A stretch of 64,000 bases of DNA from FEN-1219 sp963817615 (GCA_963817615.1 CAWFPH010000007.1:36906-100905); one strand, 5' to 3'; shown: positions 34,643 through 44,500, counted from the first letter of the stretch. The notes: generated from the letters alone by a model not told the origin. Numbers and translations are program-made.

Positions 34643-36864
34643 TCGGGCGTCTGCGAGCCGTGCTGCGCGGCGGGACGCTCGCATGCGCGGCCGCGGGTTG
34701 CGGAGTGGTTGCGGTGCTCGGCATTGCGGTCGCGACGCGAGCGGCGCTCGAGGGTTTGCCCGCATCGCTGCACTTCGCGTTGAATGCCGGCGCGGCGGCC
34801 GGCGATTGGCGAGCCGTGCAGCTCACGGACCGCCGCGGCGAGCCGCTCAACGAAACGTTCGTCGGCGAGTGGAACGTGCGCGACGTCGTGCCGCTGCACG
34901 AAGTGCCGCAATTCTTGCGCGACGCATTCGTCGCGGCCGAGGACAAGCGCTTCTACGAGCATCACGGAGTGGATTGGCGCGCCCGGACCGTCGCGCTCGC
35001 GATGAACGTGCGGTACGGCCGAGCCGTGCGCGGCGCGAGCACGATCACCGAGCAGGTCGTGCGGATGCTGCACCCGCGGCCGCGTACGCTCTGGAGCCGC
35101 TGGGTCGAGGGCTTCGAGGCCGCCGCGCTCGAGCGCCGCTTCACGAAGAGCGAGATTCTCGAGCTCTATTTGAACGAGGTCCCGTACGCCGCGAACCGAC
35201 GCGGTGTCGTGCAGGCCGCGAGCTACTACTTCGCGCGCGATCTCGGCACGCTGTCCCGCAAGGAGATGCTCGCCCTCGCGGTGCTGCCGCGCGCGCCCAC
35301 GCGATTCGATCTCGCGCGCGCGCCGAAGGCGAGCCGCGGCGCGATCGAGCGCCTCGCGGCAGCCCTCGTCGCCCGCGGCGCGCTCGCGCCGGAGGAGCGC
35401 GCCGCGGTGCTCGCCGCGCCGCTCGAGCTCGAGCCGCCGCGGCTGGCCGTGGTCGCGCCGCACTTCCTGCAATACGCGCGCGCACGCTGGCTCGCATCCG
35501 GCGCCGCCGCCGCGTCGAAGGTCGCAACGACGCTCGACGGGCGGCTCCAGGCGGCAGTGCAGCGGCTGCTCGATGCGCGGGTCCGCGATCTCACCCGGCG
35601 CGGAGTCGGCGACGGCGCGGTGCTCGCAGTCGACCACACGACGGGCGAGGTGCTCGCGTGGGTCGTCGCGGGCGGCGGCGACCCGGCGGGACCCGCGAGC
35701 TACATCGACGCCGTGACCACGCCGCGCCAACCCGGATCCGCGCTCAAGCCGTTTCTCTATGCGCTCGCGCTCGACCGCGGCTTCACGGCAGCGGACGTGA
35801 TCGACGACGCGCCGCTCACGGAGTCGACGTCGGGCGGCCTGCACGACTATCAAAACTACAGCCGGCGCTTCTACGGCCCCGTTGCAGTGCGCGATGCGCT
35901 CGGGAACTCGCTGAACATACCGGCGCTGAAGACCGTGCAGCTCGTAGGCACGGACGCGTACCTCGCACGGCTGCGGGCACTCGGTTTCGAGAGCCTCTCC
36001 GAGCATCCGGACTTCTACGGCGACGGCATCGCGCTCGGCGGCGGCGCGGTCACGCTCTACGAGCTCGTGCAAGGCTACGCCGCGCTTGCCAACGGCGGGG
36101 TGCTGAGGCCGCTCAGCGTGCTGCGCGACGACGCGGGCGCTCGGCCGGCGCGGCGCGTTTACTCGGCCGAGGCCGCGTCGCTCGTGGCCAACATCCTGTC
36201 CGACTCGAACGCGCGGGCGCTCGAGTTCGGTCGCGACAGCGTGCTGGCGCTGCCCGTGCAGACCGCCGTGAAAACCGGCACGTCGAGCGACTTTCGCGAC
36301 GCATGGACCGTCGGCTTCGACTACCGCTACACCGTCGGCGTGTGGTTCGGCAATCTGGACGATTCGCCGTCCGCCGGCGTGACGGGATCGACCGGGCCGG
36401 CGCTGCTCCTGCGCAGCGTGTTCGCCGAGCTCACGCGGGGCGAGGAAACCCGGCCGCTGTATTTGAGCCCGCGACTCGAGCGCCGCCGCGTGTGCGTGCC
36501 CGCCCCGCAGCGCAGCGCAGGCGGATGCATCGAGCGTGACGAATGGTTCCTACCCGGCACCCGGCCCGCGGCGGCGGCTGCGCGCGTCGCGCCGCAGCCG
36601 ATTCGGTTCGACAAGCCGACGCCCGGCCTAGCGCTCGCCTTTGATCCGCGGCTGCCGAGCGCCGCGCAGGTGTTTCGGTTCGCGCTGACGGGCGTCGAGA
36701 CCGGCGACCGCGTGCAGTGGCGCGTGGACGGTCGCGGCGAATCGCGTGACGGTGCGACCTACGATTGGCCCGTCAGTCGCGGGGCGCATCGGGTCGGCGC
36801 GAGCGTCTGGCGAGGCGGCGCGCTGATCGCGAAGCTGCGCGAGGTCGAGTTCGACGTGAAGTAG
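34639..36864 (+). CDS. pbpC: Penicillin-binding protein 1C
   Basis: A 741-residue bifunctional peptidoglycan synthase of the PBP1C type. One N-terminal membrane helix precedes the glycosyltransferase domain with the catalytic Glu in AAEDKRFYEHHGVD and the GASTITEQVVRM block. The transpeptidase domain has S367-A-L-K370, SLN in GNSLNIPALK, and K545-T-G-T-S. A C-terminal BiPBP_C-like beta domain closes the protein. The start overlaps the macroglobulin stop as ATGA, so the two are made together. Confidence 0.95.
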   Translation: MIGRLRAVLRGGTLACAAAGCGVVAVLGIAVATRAALEGLPASLHFALNAGAAAGDWRAVQLTDRRGEPLNETFVGEWNVRDVVPLHEVPQFLRDAFVAAEDKRFYEHHGVDWRARTVALAMNVRYGRAVRGASTITEQVVRMLHPRPRTLWSRWVEGFEAAALERRFTKSEILELYLNEVPYAANRRGVVQAASYYFARDLGTLSRKEMLALAVLPRAPTRFDLARAPKASRGAIERLAAALVARGALAPEERAAVLAAPLELEPPRLAVVAPHFLQYARARWLASGAAAASKVATTLDGRLQAAVQRLLDARVRDLTRRGVGDGAVLAVDHTTGEVLAWVVAGGGDPAGPASYIDAVTTPRQPGSALKPFLYALALDRGFTAADVIDDAPLTESTSGGLHDYQNYSRRFYGPVAVRDALGNSLNIPALKTVQLVGTDAYLARLRALGFESLSEHPDFYGDGIALGGGAVTLYELVQGYAALANGGVLRPLSVLRDDAGARPARRVYSAEAASLVANILSDSNARALEFGRDSVLALPVQTAVKTGTSSDFRDAWTVGFDYRYTVGVWFGNLDDSPSAGVTGSTGPALLLRSVFAELTRGEETRPLYLSPRLERRRVCVPAPQRSAGGCIERDEWFLPGTRPAAAAARVAPQPIRFDKPTPGLALAFDPRLPSAAQVFRFALTGVETGDRVQWRVDGRGESRDGATYDWPVSRGAHRVGASVWRGGALIAKLREVEFDVK

Positions 36865-36940
36865 CTCGAGCAGGCCGGCGTTCGGGCTCCCCGGAGCGCA
36901 GTGGGCGTTGCGCCGGCGGGACTCATGGTCGGCGCGATCC

Positions 36941-36954
36941 CTGTGCTATAAATG
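36941..36954 (+). promoter_or_regulatory. Candidate extended -10 promoter for the RND operon
   Basis: TGCTATAAA (36944-36952) fits an extended -10 element, TG-N-TATAAT type, about 90 bases before the adaptor gene in the 179-base gap after pbpC. No good -35 is present at 17 bases, which extended -10 promoters can tolerate. It is a weak, position-supported call. Confidence 0.35.
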
Positions 36955-37043
36955 CCGCGATCTTGAGCCTCTCTTCGGGATTTTATGTCGCTCCGCCCTT
37001 GCGCGCCGGCCCTCGCCGCTGCCGCTCGCTCTAGGTGCGGCTG

Positions 37044-38075
37044 ATGCGCCGCGTTGCCGCGCTCGCCGCGCTCGCGCTCTGCGCGGCCTGCAGCAAGCCC
37101 GCACCGAACGATGCGCCGGCGCTCAATGCGCTCGTCGACGTGGTCACGGCAGCCGCGAAAATCGAGCAGATGGGCCTCAAGATCGAGGCGGTCGGCACGA
37201 CCCGCGCAAACGAATCGGTGCAAGTGACGTCGAAGGCGTCGAACATGATCAGCGCGATCAAGTTCAACGAGGGCGACGTCGTCGATCGCGGCGCGGTGCT
37301 GGTCGAGATGGACGACGCGGAGGCGCAGGCCGCGCTGGCCGAGGCGCAGGCGGCGCTCGCGCGCAGCCGCAGCCAATACGACCGCGCTCGCGATCTCGCG
37401 GCGCGCCAAGCCGTGTCCGCCGCCGATCTCGAGCAGGTCGAAGCCACGCGCAAGGCCGATCAGGCGCGGGTCGCGGCCGCGCAGGCCCGGCTCGACGACA
37501 CGGTCATTCGCGCGGCGTTCAAGGGCCGCACCGGCTTCCGCCAGGTCAGCGTCGGCAGTCTCGTGGCGCCCGGCACGCAGATCACGACGCTCGACGACAC
37601 GTCGGTCATCAAGCTCGACTTCACCGTGCCGGAGACTTACCTGTTTCTGCTGCGGCGCGGCCTGCCGGTGAAGGCCTCGACCGCGGGTCTGCCGAACGAG
37701 GCGTTCAGCGGCGTCGTCACGAACATCGAGTCGCGCGTCGATCCCGTGACCCGATCGATCGTCGTGCGAGCCGAGATTCCGAATTCGGACGGGCGGCTGC
37801 GGCAGGGGATGTTCATGACGGTCACGCTCGACGGCGACGTCGCGCCCACGCTGCTCGTGCCGGAGGAGGCGATAGTGCCGGAGCGCGGTCACAGCTACGT
37901 GTTCGTCGTGCACGACGGCGTGGCGGTGCGCCGCGAAGTGCACACCGGCAAGCGGCGCCCGGGCGAAGTCGAGATCGTCGACGGCGTGGCCGAGAACGAG
38001 CACGTGGTCGTCGAGGGCACGCAGAACCTGCGTGACGGCACCCGCGTCGGCGAGACGCTGCGCGGCGCGAGCTGA
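37044..38075 (+). CDS. RND efflux periplasmic adaptor (membrane fusion protein)
   Basis: A 343-residue lipoprotein adaptor linking an RND pump to an outer-membrane channel. The ATG at 37044 starts a signal peptide ending in LCAAC; a GTG at 37035 is the alternative. Order: lipoyl half (ANESVQVTSKASNMISAIKFNEGDVVDRG), coiled-coil hairpin (QAALAEAQAALARSRSQYDRA), second lipoyl half (IRAAFKGRTGFRQVSVGSLV), beta-barrel and membrane-proximal domains. The hairpin is short, so the outer partner is not obvious; no TolC-type gene is in the window. It is 12 bases before the RND gene. Confidence 0.93.
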   Translation: MRRVAALAALALCAACSKPAPNDAPALNALVDVVTAAAKIEQMGLKIEAVGTTRANESVQVTSKASNMISAIKFNEGDVVDRGAVLVEMDDAEAQAALAEAQAALARSRSQYDRARDLAARQAVSAADLEQVEATRKADQARVAAAQARLDDTVIRAAFKGRTGFRQVSVGSLVAPGTQITTLDDTSVIKLDFTVPETYLFLLRRGLPVKASTAGLPNEAFSGVVTNIESRVDPVTRSIVVRAEIPNSDGRLRQGMFMTVTLDGDVAPTLLVPEEAIVPERGHSYVFVVHDGVAVRREVHTGKRRPGEVEIVDGVAENEHVVVEGTQNLRDGTRVGETLRGAS

Positions 38076-38087
38076 CGGAGCGACGCC

Positions 38088-41000
38088 ATGCGAATCTCCG
38101 AGCTTTCCGTCCGCCGCCCGGTGTTCGCGACGGTCATGAGCATGCTGCTCGTGATTTTCGGCCTCGTCTCCCTCGGCAGGCTGTCGGTGCGGGAATACCC
38201 GGACATCGACCGGCCGGTGATCTCCATCAGCACCAACTACAGCGGCGCTTCGTCCGCGGTCATCGAGACGAAGATCACGCAGCCCATCGAGGACGCCGTT
38301 GCGGGCATCGAGGGCATCAACAAGATCGAGTCCGACAGCGCCGACGAGCGCTCCGAGGTGCGAATAGAGTTCGACGTCACGCGCGACGTCGACGCCGCGG
38401 CGAACGACGTTCGCGATCGCGTCGCGCGCGTGATCGGCTCGCTGCCCGACGAGGCCGACCCGCCCGAGATCGTGAAGGCCGACGCGACCGGCGATCCCGT
38501 GATCACGCTCGCGTTCAGCTCCGACCGGATGTCGCTGCTCGATCTCACCGACTACGCGGAACGCAACTTGGTCGACCGCCTGTCGACCGTGCCGGGCGCC
38601 GCGCGCGTGAACATCATCGGTGCACGCCGTTACTCGATGCGCGTGTGGATCGATCGGCAGGCGCTCGCGGCACGGCAGCTCACGGTCGGCGACATCGAGG
38701 GCGCGCTCAGACGCGAGAACGTGGAGCTGCCCGCCGGACGGCTCGAGTCGCGCACCCGCGAGTTCTCTCTTCGCACGATGGTCGGCCTCGAGAACGAGGA
38801 CGATTTCCGCAACCTCGTGATCGCGCGCGGCCAGGACGGCCATCTCGTGAGGCTGGGGGAGGTCGCCGACGTCGAGCTCGCGCCCGAGAACGAGCGCTCC
38901 TATACGCGCCTGAACGGCCAATCCGGAATCATCCTCCAGGTCCAAGCGCAGTCGAAGGGCAACACGCTCGACATCGCGCGCGGCGTGCGGGCGGAGGTCG
39001 AGAAGATGCGCCCGAGCCTGCCGGCCGGCTCGGCGCTCGACATCAGCGTCGACAATGCGCTGCCGATCGAGGCCGCGCTGCGCGAGGTGCTGATTGCCGT
39101 CGGTTTCGCGCTCACGTCCGTTCTGTGCGTCATTTATCTATTTCTCGGCAACCTGCGCACCACGCTCGTCCCCGCCGTGACGATCCCCGTGTCGATCATC
39201 GCGTCGCTCACCGTGATGTACGCGCTCGGCTACTCCATCAACGTGCTCACGTTGCTCGGACTCGTGCTCGCGATCGGCCTGGTCGTCGACGACGCGATCG
39301 TGGTGCTCGAGAACGTGCATCGGCGCACCGAGCTCGGCGCGCCGCCGCTGGTCGCGGCCATCACGGGCGCGCACGAGATCGGCTTCGCGGTGATCGCGAC
39401 GACGCTGACGCTCGCATCGGTGTTCGTGCCGATCTCGTTCTTGCCGGGTGACCTCGGCCGACTGTTCCGCGAGTTCGGCTTCACGCTCGCGGCGTCCGTG
39501 CTGTTCTCGGCGCTGATCGCGCTCACGCTCACGCCGATGCTCGCGTCGCGGCTGCCTGCGTCGCTGTCGCACCAGGGCTTCGCGGGCACGGTCGATCGCC
39601 TCTTCCGCAGCTTCGCCCGGTTCTACGAGCGGCGCCTGCGCGCGTTCGTCGCGCACCCGTGGCTCGTGATCGCCGGTGTCGTCGTGCTGATCGGCGTCGG
39701 CGTCGTCACGTTCCTGTCGGAGCCGCGCGAGTTCGCGCCCACCGCCGATCTCGGGCGCGCGTTCATCACGATCGAGGCGCCGGAGGGCGCGAGCTTCGAC
39801 TACATCGACGGCTACGCGCGCAAGCTCGAAGCGATCACGATGAAGGAGATGCAGGATAGCGGCGAGATCGTACGGTTTTTGATCCGGGTACCGGCGCAGG
39901 GCGGCGGCGATCCGCGCACCGGCGACGTCAACACGGCGCGCGACATCATCTTGCTCAAGCCGTGGGACGAACGCAGCCACACGGCCCAGGAGGTGGCGCG
40001 CAAGATCGTCGCCGAGGCGAAGAAGCTGCCGGGCGTGCGTGTGTCCACGGGGCAACCCCAGAGCTTGGGCCGCCGCGGCGGCGCGAGCAAGCCGGTGATC
40101 GCGGTGATCGGCGGGCCCGACTACGAGCAGCTCGCCGAATGGTCGGACAAGCTTACGCAGCTCGCGCAGGCGAATCCGGGCTTACGCGAGGTCGACACGA
40201 ACTACAAGGAGCGCAAGCCGCAGTTTCGCGTGTCGATCGACCGCAACCGTGCGGCCGATCTCGGCGTGTCGCTCGAGACCGTGGGCCATACGCTCGAGAC
40301 CGTCCTCGGCTCGCTCGTAGTGACCACGTACGTCGACCGCGGCCGCGAGTACAACGTGATCCTCCAGGGCCGCGACGACATGCGCGCCACCACGACCGAC
40401 TTGACGAACATTCGCGTGCGCTCCTCGCGCACCAACGATTTGATTCCGCTGTCGAGCATCGTGAACATTCAAGAGACGTCGGGCACGATCCAGCTGTCGC
40501 GCTTCAATCGGCTGCGGGCCATCAAGATCCAGGCCGATCTCGCGCCGGGCTACACGATGGGCGACGCCGTGAGCTGGTTCGAGGACACCGTCGCGCGCGA
40601 GCTGCCGCCCGAGGCCACGCTCATGTGGGACGGCGAGTCGGGCGAGTTCACGCGCACCGGACAGCAGCTGTATTTCACGTTCCTGCTCGCGCTCGCGGTG
40701 GTCTACCTCGTGCTCGCAGCGCAGTTCGAGAGCTTCGTGCACCCGCTCATCATCATGGTGACCGTCCCGCTCGCGCTGCTCGGCGCGGTATTCGGCCTGA
40801 AGCTGTTCGGGCTATCGATCAACATCTTCAGCCAGATCGCCGTGATCATGCTGATCGGCATCGCCGCGAAGAACGGCGTGCTGATCGTCGAGTTCGCGAA
40901 TCAGCTGCGGGATCGCGGCGTGGAGTTCGTCGACGCGGTGGTGCAGGCGGCCGTCACGCGGCTGCGGCCCGTGCTGATGACGAGCCTTTGCACGGCTTTC

Positions 41001-41249
41001 GGTGCGCTGCCGCTGCTGCTCGCCGAGGGCGCCGGAGCGGAGCAGCGCCGACCGATCGGCATCGTCGTGTTCTTCGGCATGCTCGTCTCGGTGTTCCTCA
41101 CGCTGATCGCCGTGCCCACCGTCTATGGTTTGCTCGCGCGCCGGACGAAATCGCCGCAGCACGTGAGTCGGCTCGTCGATCGGCTCATGAGCAGCGCCAC
41201 CGGAGCCGCTGCCGGCAGCGCGGTGCACGACGCGCAGCGCGGAGACTGA
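38088..41249 (+). CDS. RND-family multidrug efflux transporter (HAE1 type)
   Basis: A 1053-residue inner-membrane proton/drug antiporter. The start gives MRISELSVRRPVFATVMSML, typical of this family. The proton-relay pair D401-D402 lies in GLVVDDAIVVLEN in helix 4, followed by the HAE1 landmarks FVPISFLPG and, in the second half, GIAAKNGVLIVEFANQLRD. Two large periplasmic loops contain the docking and porter domains. It is encoded directly after its adaptor. Substrates cannot be inferred. Confidence 0.95.
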   Translation: MRISELSVRRPVFATVMSMLLVIFGLVSLGRLSVREYPDIDRPVISISTNYSGASSAVIETKITQPIEDAVAGIEGINKIESDSADERSEVRIEFDVTRDVDAAANDVRDRVARVIGSLPDEADPPEIVKADATGDPVITLAFSSDRMSLLDLTDYAERNLVDRLSTVPGAARVNIIGARRYSMRVWIDRQALAARQLTVGDIEGALRRENVELPAGRLESRTREFSLRTMVGLENEDDFRNLVIARGQDGHLVRLGEVADVELAPENERSYTRLNGQSGIILQVQAQSKGNTLDIARGVRAEVEKMRPSLPAGSALDISVDNALPIEAALREVLIAVGFALTSVLCVIYLFLGNLRTTLVPAVTIPVSIIASLTVMYALGYSINVLTLLGLVLAIGLVVDDAIVVLENVHRRTELGAPPLVAAITGAHEIGFAVIATTLTLASVFVPISFLPGDLGRLFREFGFTLAASVLFSALIALTLTPMLASRLPASLSHQGFAGTVDRLFRSFARFYERRLRAFVAHPWLVIAGVVVLIGVGVVTFLSEPREFAPTADLGRAFITIEAPEGASFDYIDGYARKLEAITMKEMQDSGEIVRFLIRVPAQGGGDPRTGDVNTARDIILLKPWDERSHTAQEVARKIVAEAKKLPGVRVSTGQPQSLGRRGGASKPVIAVIGGPDYEQLAEWSDKLTQLAQANPGLREVDTNYKERKPQFRVSIDRNRAADLGVSLETVGHTLETVLGSLVVTTYVDRGREYNVILQGRDDMRATTTDLTNIRVRSSRTNDLIPLSSIVNIQETSGTIQLSRFNRLRAIKIQADLAPGYTMGDAVSWFEDTVARELPPEATLMWDGESGEFTRTGQQLYFTFLLALAVVYLVLAAQFESFVHPLIIMVTVPLALLGAVFGLKLFGLSINIFSQIAVIMLIGIAAKNGVLIVEFANQLRDRGVEFVDAVVQAAVTRLRPVLMTSLCTAFGALPLLLAEGAGAEQRRPIGIVVFFGMLVSVFLTLIAVPTVYGLLARRTKSPQHVSRLVDRLMSSATGAAAGSAVHDAQRGD

Positions 41250-41292
41250 GCGCCGCCGGCGATCTTTGCGCCGCGCCGCCGCAATGTGACCC

Positions 41293-42300
41293 ATGCAGAT
41301 CGGTCCCCATCGCATCGAGCCGCCGCTGATGCTCGCCCCGATGGCGGGCGTGACGGACAAGCCGTTCCGGCTGCTGTGCAAGCGGCTCGGGGCCGGCTAC
41401 GCCGTCTCGGAGATGACGAGCGCGGACCCGCGGCTGTGGCGCACGCCGAAGAGCGTGCACCGCCTGGATCTCGCCGGCGAGCCCGCGCCGGTCGGCGTGC
41501 AGATCGCGGGCTCCGATCCGCAGGCGCTTGCCGCGGCCGCGCGGCACGCGGTGGAGCACGGCGGGCAGATCGTCGACATCAACATGGGCTGCCCGGCGAA
41601 GAAGGTGTGCCGATCGTGGGCGGGCTCCGCGCTGCTCGCGGACGAGCCGCTCGTCGCGCGCATCCTCGCGGCGGTGGTCGCAGCCGTGGACGTGCCGGTC
41701 ACGCTGAAGATCCGCACCGGCGTCTGCGCGGAGCGCTTGAACGGCGTGCGAATCGCGCGGCTCGCGGAGGACGCCGGTATCGCCATGCTGGCCGTGCACG
41801 GCCGCACGCGCGACATGCACTACCAAGGGCAGGCGGAGTACGAGACGATCGCCGCCATCAAACGCAGCGTCGCCATTCCGGTCGTCGCGAACGGCGACGT
41901 CGACTCGCCGCAGAAGGCGCGCGCGGTGCTGGCGGCGACCGGAGCGGATGCCTTGATGATCGGCCGTGCGGCGCAGGGCAGACCGTGGATCTTTCGCGAG
42001 ATCGCGCACTACCTCGCGACGGGCGAGCTTCTGCGGCCGCCCTCGATCGAGACAGTGCGGGATCTATTGCTGGCGCATGTCGCCTCGCTGCACGAGTTCT
42101 ACGGCGAGCAGGCGGGCGTACGCATCGCGCGCAAGCACCTCGGGTGGTATTCGAAGGATCGACCCGAGCAAGCCGGGTTCCGCGACGTCGTGAATCGGGC
42201 CGAGACGGCGGCGGCGCAGCTCAGCCTCGCGCGCGACTATTTCGACGCGCTCGCGGCGTACGACGGCTCGGCGTCGTTCGCGCTCGGTGCCGCGGCGTAA
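41293..42300 (+). CDS. dusB: tRNA-dihydrouridine synthase B
   Basis: A 335-residue FMN enzyme reducing uridine in the tRNA D-loop. It shows the TIM-barrel signatures LAPMAGVTDKPFR, the catalytic cysteine box INMGCPAKKVC, LKIRTG, VHGRTRDM and FMN-phosphate loop IPVVANGDV with IGRAAQGRPW. In many gammaproteobacteria dusB is followed by fis; here no fis gene follows and the next gene converges and overlaps its 3' end by about 64 bases. Confidence 0.95.
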   Translation: MQIGPHRIEPPLMLAPMAGVTDKPFRLLCKRLGAGYAVSEMTSADPRLWRTPKSVHRLDLAGEPAPVGVQIAGSDPQALAAAARHAVEHGGQIVDINMGCPAKKVCRSWAGSALLADEPLVARILAAVVAAVDVPVTLKIRTGVCAERLNGVRIARLAEDAGIAMLAVHGRTRDMHYQGQAEYETIAAIKRSVAIPVVANGDVDSPQKARAVLAATGADALMIGRAAQGRPWIFREIAHYLATGELLRPPSIETVRDLLLAHVASLHEFYGEQAGVRIARKHLGWYSKDRPEQAGFRDVVNRAETAAAQLSLARDYFDALAAYDGSASFALGAAA

Positions 42301-42584
42301 CCGCCGACCGTGTCGTCGCGCTCGTAGACGAGCGGGATGCTGCGGCTCGCCGCATACGACACGGCCCACTCGCAAGCGGCCGCGTGCGTGAGCGGTACGG
42401 ACTGGCTCAACGTCGCGATCGTCCAGTGCTCTGCGCCGTCGAGCATCCGACTGCTGACGTGGTCGATGGTCGTAACCGCCTCGCCGTCGCCGTCGAGGAC
42501 GGTCTCCACGAGCAGGAACACCGGCTCGACGTACGACTCCCCGGGCTCGAGCGCCCGCAGCATGCGCACTTCGGCGGCCTTCAT
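42237..42584 (-). CDS. Small protein of unknown function
   Basis: A 115-residue soluble protein with no recognised family. The ATG at 42584 is preferred because GAGGA lies 8 bases upstream; an ATG at 42602 is in frame. The sequence has a mixed alpha/beta pattern (ESYVEPVFLLVETVLDGDGE, HVSSRMLDGAEHWTIATLSQ). Its 3' end overlaps dusB in convergent orientation. The tail is low in complexity (Ser/Ala), so the real protein may be the first 95 residues or so. Confidence 0.6.
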   Translation of the reverse strand: MKAAEVRMLRALEPGESYVEPVFLLVETVLDGDGEAVTTIDHVSSRMLDGAEHWTIATLSQSVPLTHAAACEWAVSYAASRSIPLVYERDDTVGGYAAAPSANDAEPSYAASASK

Positions 42585-42786
42585 CCGTGTTTTCCTCGGC
42601 ATCGCCCTGGTGGCGGGATTATGCGGCGCCGGTTTCGGCGGCGAGCGACGTTTCTACATAAGCGAGCCGACGGGCATGCGGCGGAGGTGCCGGGTCACCT
42701 CGAATAAGGGGTTCGCCGTAGGGGAACGGAGGGGTTTCGCGGAGCAAGCGCGCGACCTTACGCAGGCGCGGCGCATGCGCTGCGGA

Positions 42787-43494
42787 TCAGTCGACGCGCG
42801 AAAAGGTCGGCGCGGGCGCCGACGACAAGCCGCCGTAGCGGCGATCGCGGCGCGCGTACTCGTCGAGCGCGGCGTCGAACGAAGCCTCGTCGAAGTCGGG
42901 CCAGAACGTGTCGGCGAACACCAGCTCGGCGTAGGCGCACTCCCAGAGCAAGAAATCGCTGAGTCGCCGCTCGCCGCCCGTGCGGATCAGCAGATCGACC
43001 GGCGCGCCGGCGACCGCGTGAACGGCGGAGTCGAGACGCCGCTCGAAGTCCTGCAGCGAGCCGACCGCGCCGCGCGCAAGCTCCGCCGCGCGCGCGATCG
43101 CCGTACGTGCCGAGTAGTCGATGGCGAGCCGCAGGTTCAAGCCGCCGCCCGGCGCGGTGATGCGCTCGGAATGCTCGATGGTCCGAACGAGATCGGCGCT
43201 CAGCCGATCGCGCCGCCCGATGACGTTCAACCGCACGCCGTTCGCGACGCAGCGTGCGGTTTCGCTCACGAGATAGCGCTTTAGCAGCCGCATCAGGCTC
43301 GTGACCTCGTGCGCGGGTCGTGACCAGTTGTCGGCAGAGAAGGCATAGAGCGTGAGCATGTCGATCTTGAGCCTCGCGGCCGCCTCGACGATGCGGCGCA
43401 CGGCGCGCGCGCCCGCGCGATGGCCCGCGGAGCGAGCGAGCCCGCGGCGCTCTGCCCAACGGCCGTTGCCGTCCATGATGATTGCGACGTGCAT
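42787..43494 (-). CDS. Polyprenyl diphosphate synthase, UppS family (paralogue)
   Basis: A 235-residue cis-prenyltransferase that makes polyprenyl diphosphate from IPP and FPP. The motif HVAIIMDGNGRWAERRG holds the Mg-binding D8; FSADNW, RRDRLS and a C-terminal RTGGERRLSDFLLWECAYAE box complete the active site. In most proteobacteria uppS sits in the cdsA-dxr-rseP-bamA cluster; this copy follows a regulator/membrane-protein pair by 3 bases, so it may be a second, specialised enzyme. GGGGAAA precedes the ATG. Confidence 0.92.
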   Translation of the reverse strand: MHVAIIMDGNGRWAERRGLARSAGHRAGARAVRRIVEAAARLKIDMLTLYAFSADNWSRPAHEVTSLMRLLKRYLVSETARCVANGVRLNVIGRRDRLSADLVRTIEHSERITAPGGGLNLRLAIDYSARTAIARAAELARGAVGSLQDFERRLDSAVHAVAGAPVDLLIRTGGERRLSDFLLWECAYAELVFADTFWPDFDEASFDAALDEYARRDRRYGGLSSAPAPTFSRVD

Positions 43495-43497
43495 AAG

Positions 43498-43878
43498 TCA
43501 ATTTCCCCGGGCGGCGCCGATCAGCGCTTCCATGTGCGCCAGATGCCGCGCGAACATCCGTTTACCCTTCGCGGTGAGACTGTACTCGGTCTTCGGCACT
43601 CGGGCTGCGAAGCGCTTCTTGCAAACGATGTAGCCCGCGTCCTCGAGCTTGCGCGCGTGGGTGCTCAGATTGCCATCCGTCGTCTTCAGCAGGTCCTTCA
43701 GCTCGGCGAAGCTCATGCTCGCGTTGACGCTGAGCGCGCTCATGATGCCGAGCCGCACTCGCTCGTAGATCAGCCGGTCTGAGTCGCCTGCGTCCGGGTC
43801 GGCGAAGTAGCCGGCCACGGCACGCAGGCGGTGTTTGCCCTCCGTGGGCTGCTCGGGCTGCGCGTTCTGCCGTTTCAT
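43498..43878 (-). CDS. Winged-helix transcriptional regulator (HTH_34-like)
   Basis: A 126-residue regulator with a single winged helix (MSALSVNASMSFAELKDLLKTTDGNLSTHARKLEDAGYI...YSLTAKGKRMF), the MarR-like HTH_34 style that pairs with small membrane proteins. The ATG at 43878 follows AGGGA; a GTG at 43893 with GAGG 8 bases upstream overlaps the preceding gene and is equally possible. It probably autoregulates the operon through the palindrome at 44532-44542. Confidence 0.85.
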   Translation of the reverse strand: MKRQNAQPEQPTEGKHRLRAVAGYFADPDAGDSDRLIYERVRLGIMSALSVNASMSFAELKDLLKTTDGNLSTHARKLEDAGYIVCKKRFAARVPKTEYSLTAKGKRMFARHLAHMEALIGAARGN

Positions 43879-43885
43879 CTGTTCC

Positions 43886-44500
43886 CTAGCCACCGTGATA
43901 CCTCGCAATGATGGCCCCGAGCACGATGTGGATGCCGCCGAAGCCGACCGCCAGAACGAGCGGTGCGTAGCCGGGCGGCAGCCACAGCGTGGCCGTGCCG
44001 ATGCCCATGAACGCGAGTCCCGCGCCGAACACGACGGGGATCGCAAACAGCCCGGACGCCGCGACGCCGGTGCCGTACAACAGAAGCCATACGCCCGCGA
44101 TGAGCTCGCGCTCGACGTGCGTATTGAGTGCGCTCGTGAGGATCGCGCCGGCCAGGAAGGCGGGCGCAAGCGTCATGAAGAACCGGCGCGCGACCGCCCG
44201 CCGCAGGCTCAACCCTTGTGCACGCGCCTTCGCGCGCATGAAGCCGATGGCAAGCGCCGAAGCGACGGCGGCCGCGCCGAGCCAGATCGCGAGCCAATAC
44301 GGCGCGAGCGACGGCACCGACTCGAGGCCGGCGGCGCAGAGCGCTGTGATCCCCATCGCGATGCAGCCCCGGCCGGGCACCGTCGTGAACGAGTGGGCGG
44401 CTTCGATCGTGCTGCGGATGTAGCGCAAATGCTCGACCGCGCCCGAATCGATCGATTTGGTCTCGAACCGCGGCAGGGTGCCGTTAGGCTGGGCGCTCAT
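43886..44500 (-). CDS. Membrane protein partnered with the winged-helix regulator
   Basis: A 204-residue inner-membrane protein with about five or six hydrophobic helices (GITALCAAGLESV, WLAIWLGAAAVASALAIGF, RFFMTLAPAFLAGAILTSA, LLLYGTGVAASGLFAIPVV, GAGLAFMGIGTATLW). No function is known for it; such proteins recur next to HTH_34 regulators. Its start codon lacks a ribosome site and is only 6 bases from a candidate -10 element, suggesting a leaderless message. Confidence 0.8.
   Translation of the reverse strand: MSAQPNGTLPRFETKSIDSGAVEHLRYIRSTIEAAHSFTTVPGRGCIAMGITALCAAGLESVPSLAPYWLAIWLGAAAVASALAIGFMRAKARAQGLSLRRAVARRFFMTLAPAFLAGAILTSALNTHVERELIAGVWLLLYGTGVAASGLFAIPVVFGAGLAFMGIGTATLWLPPGYAPLVLAVGFGGIHIVLGAIIARYHGG

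Noticed and set aside
36908..38035. A 375-codon frame on the plus strand over the RND adaptor
   Set aside because: Shadow of the adaptor in another frame; no signal peptide or domain.
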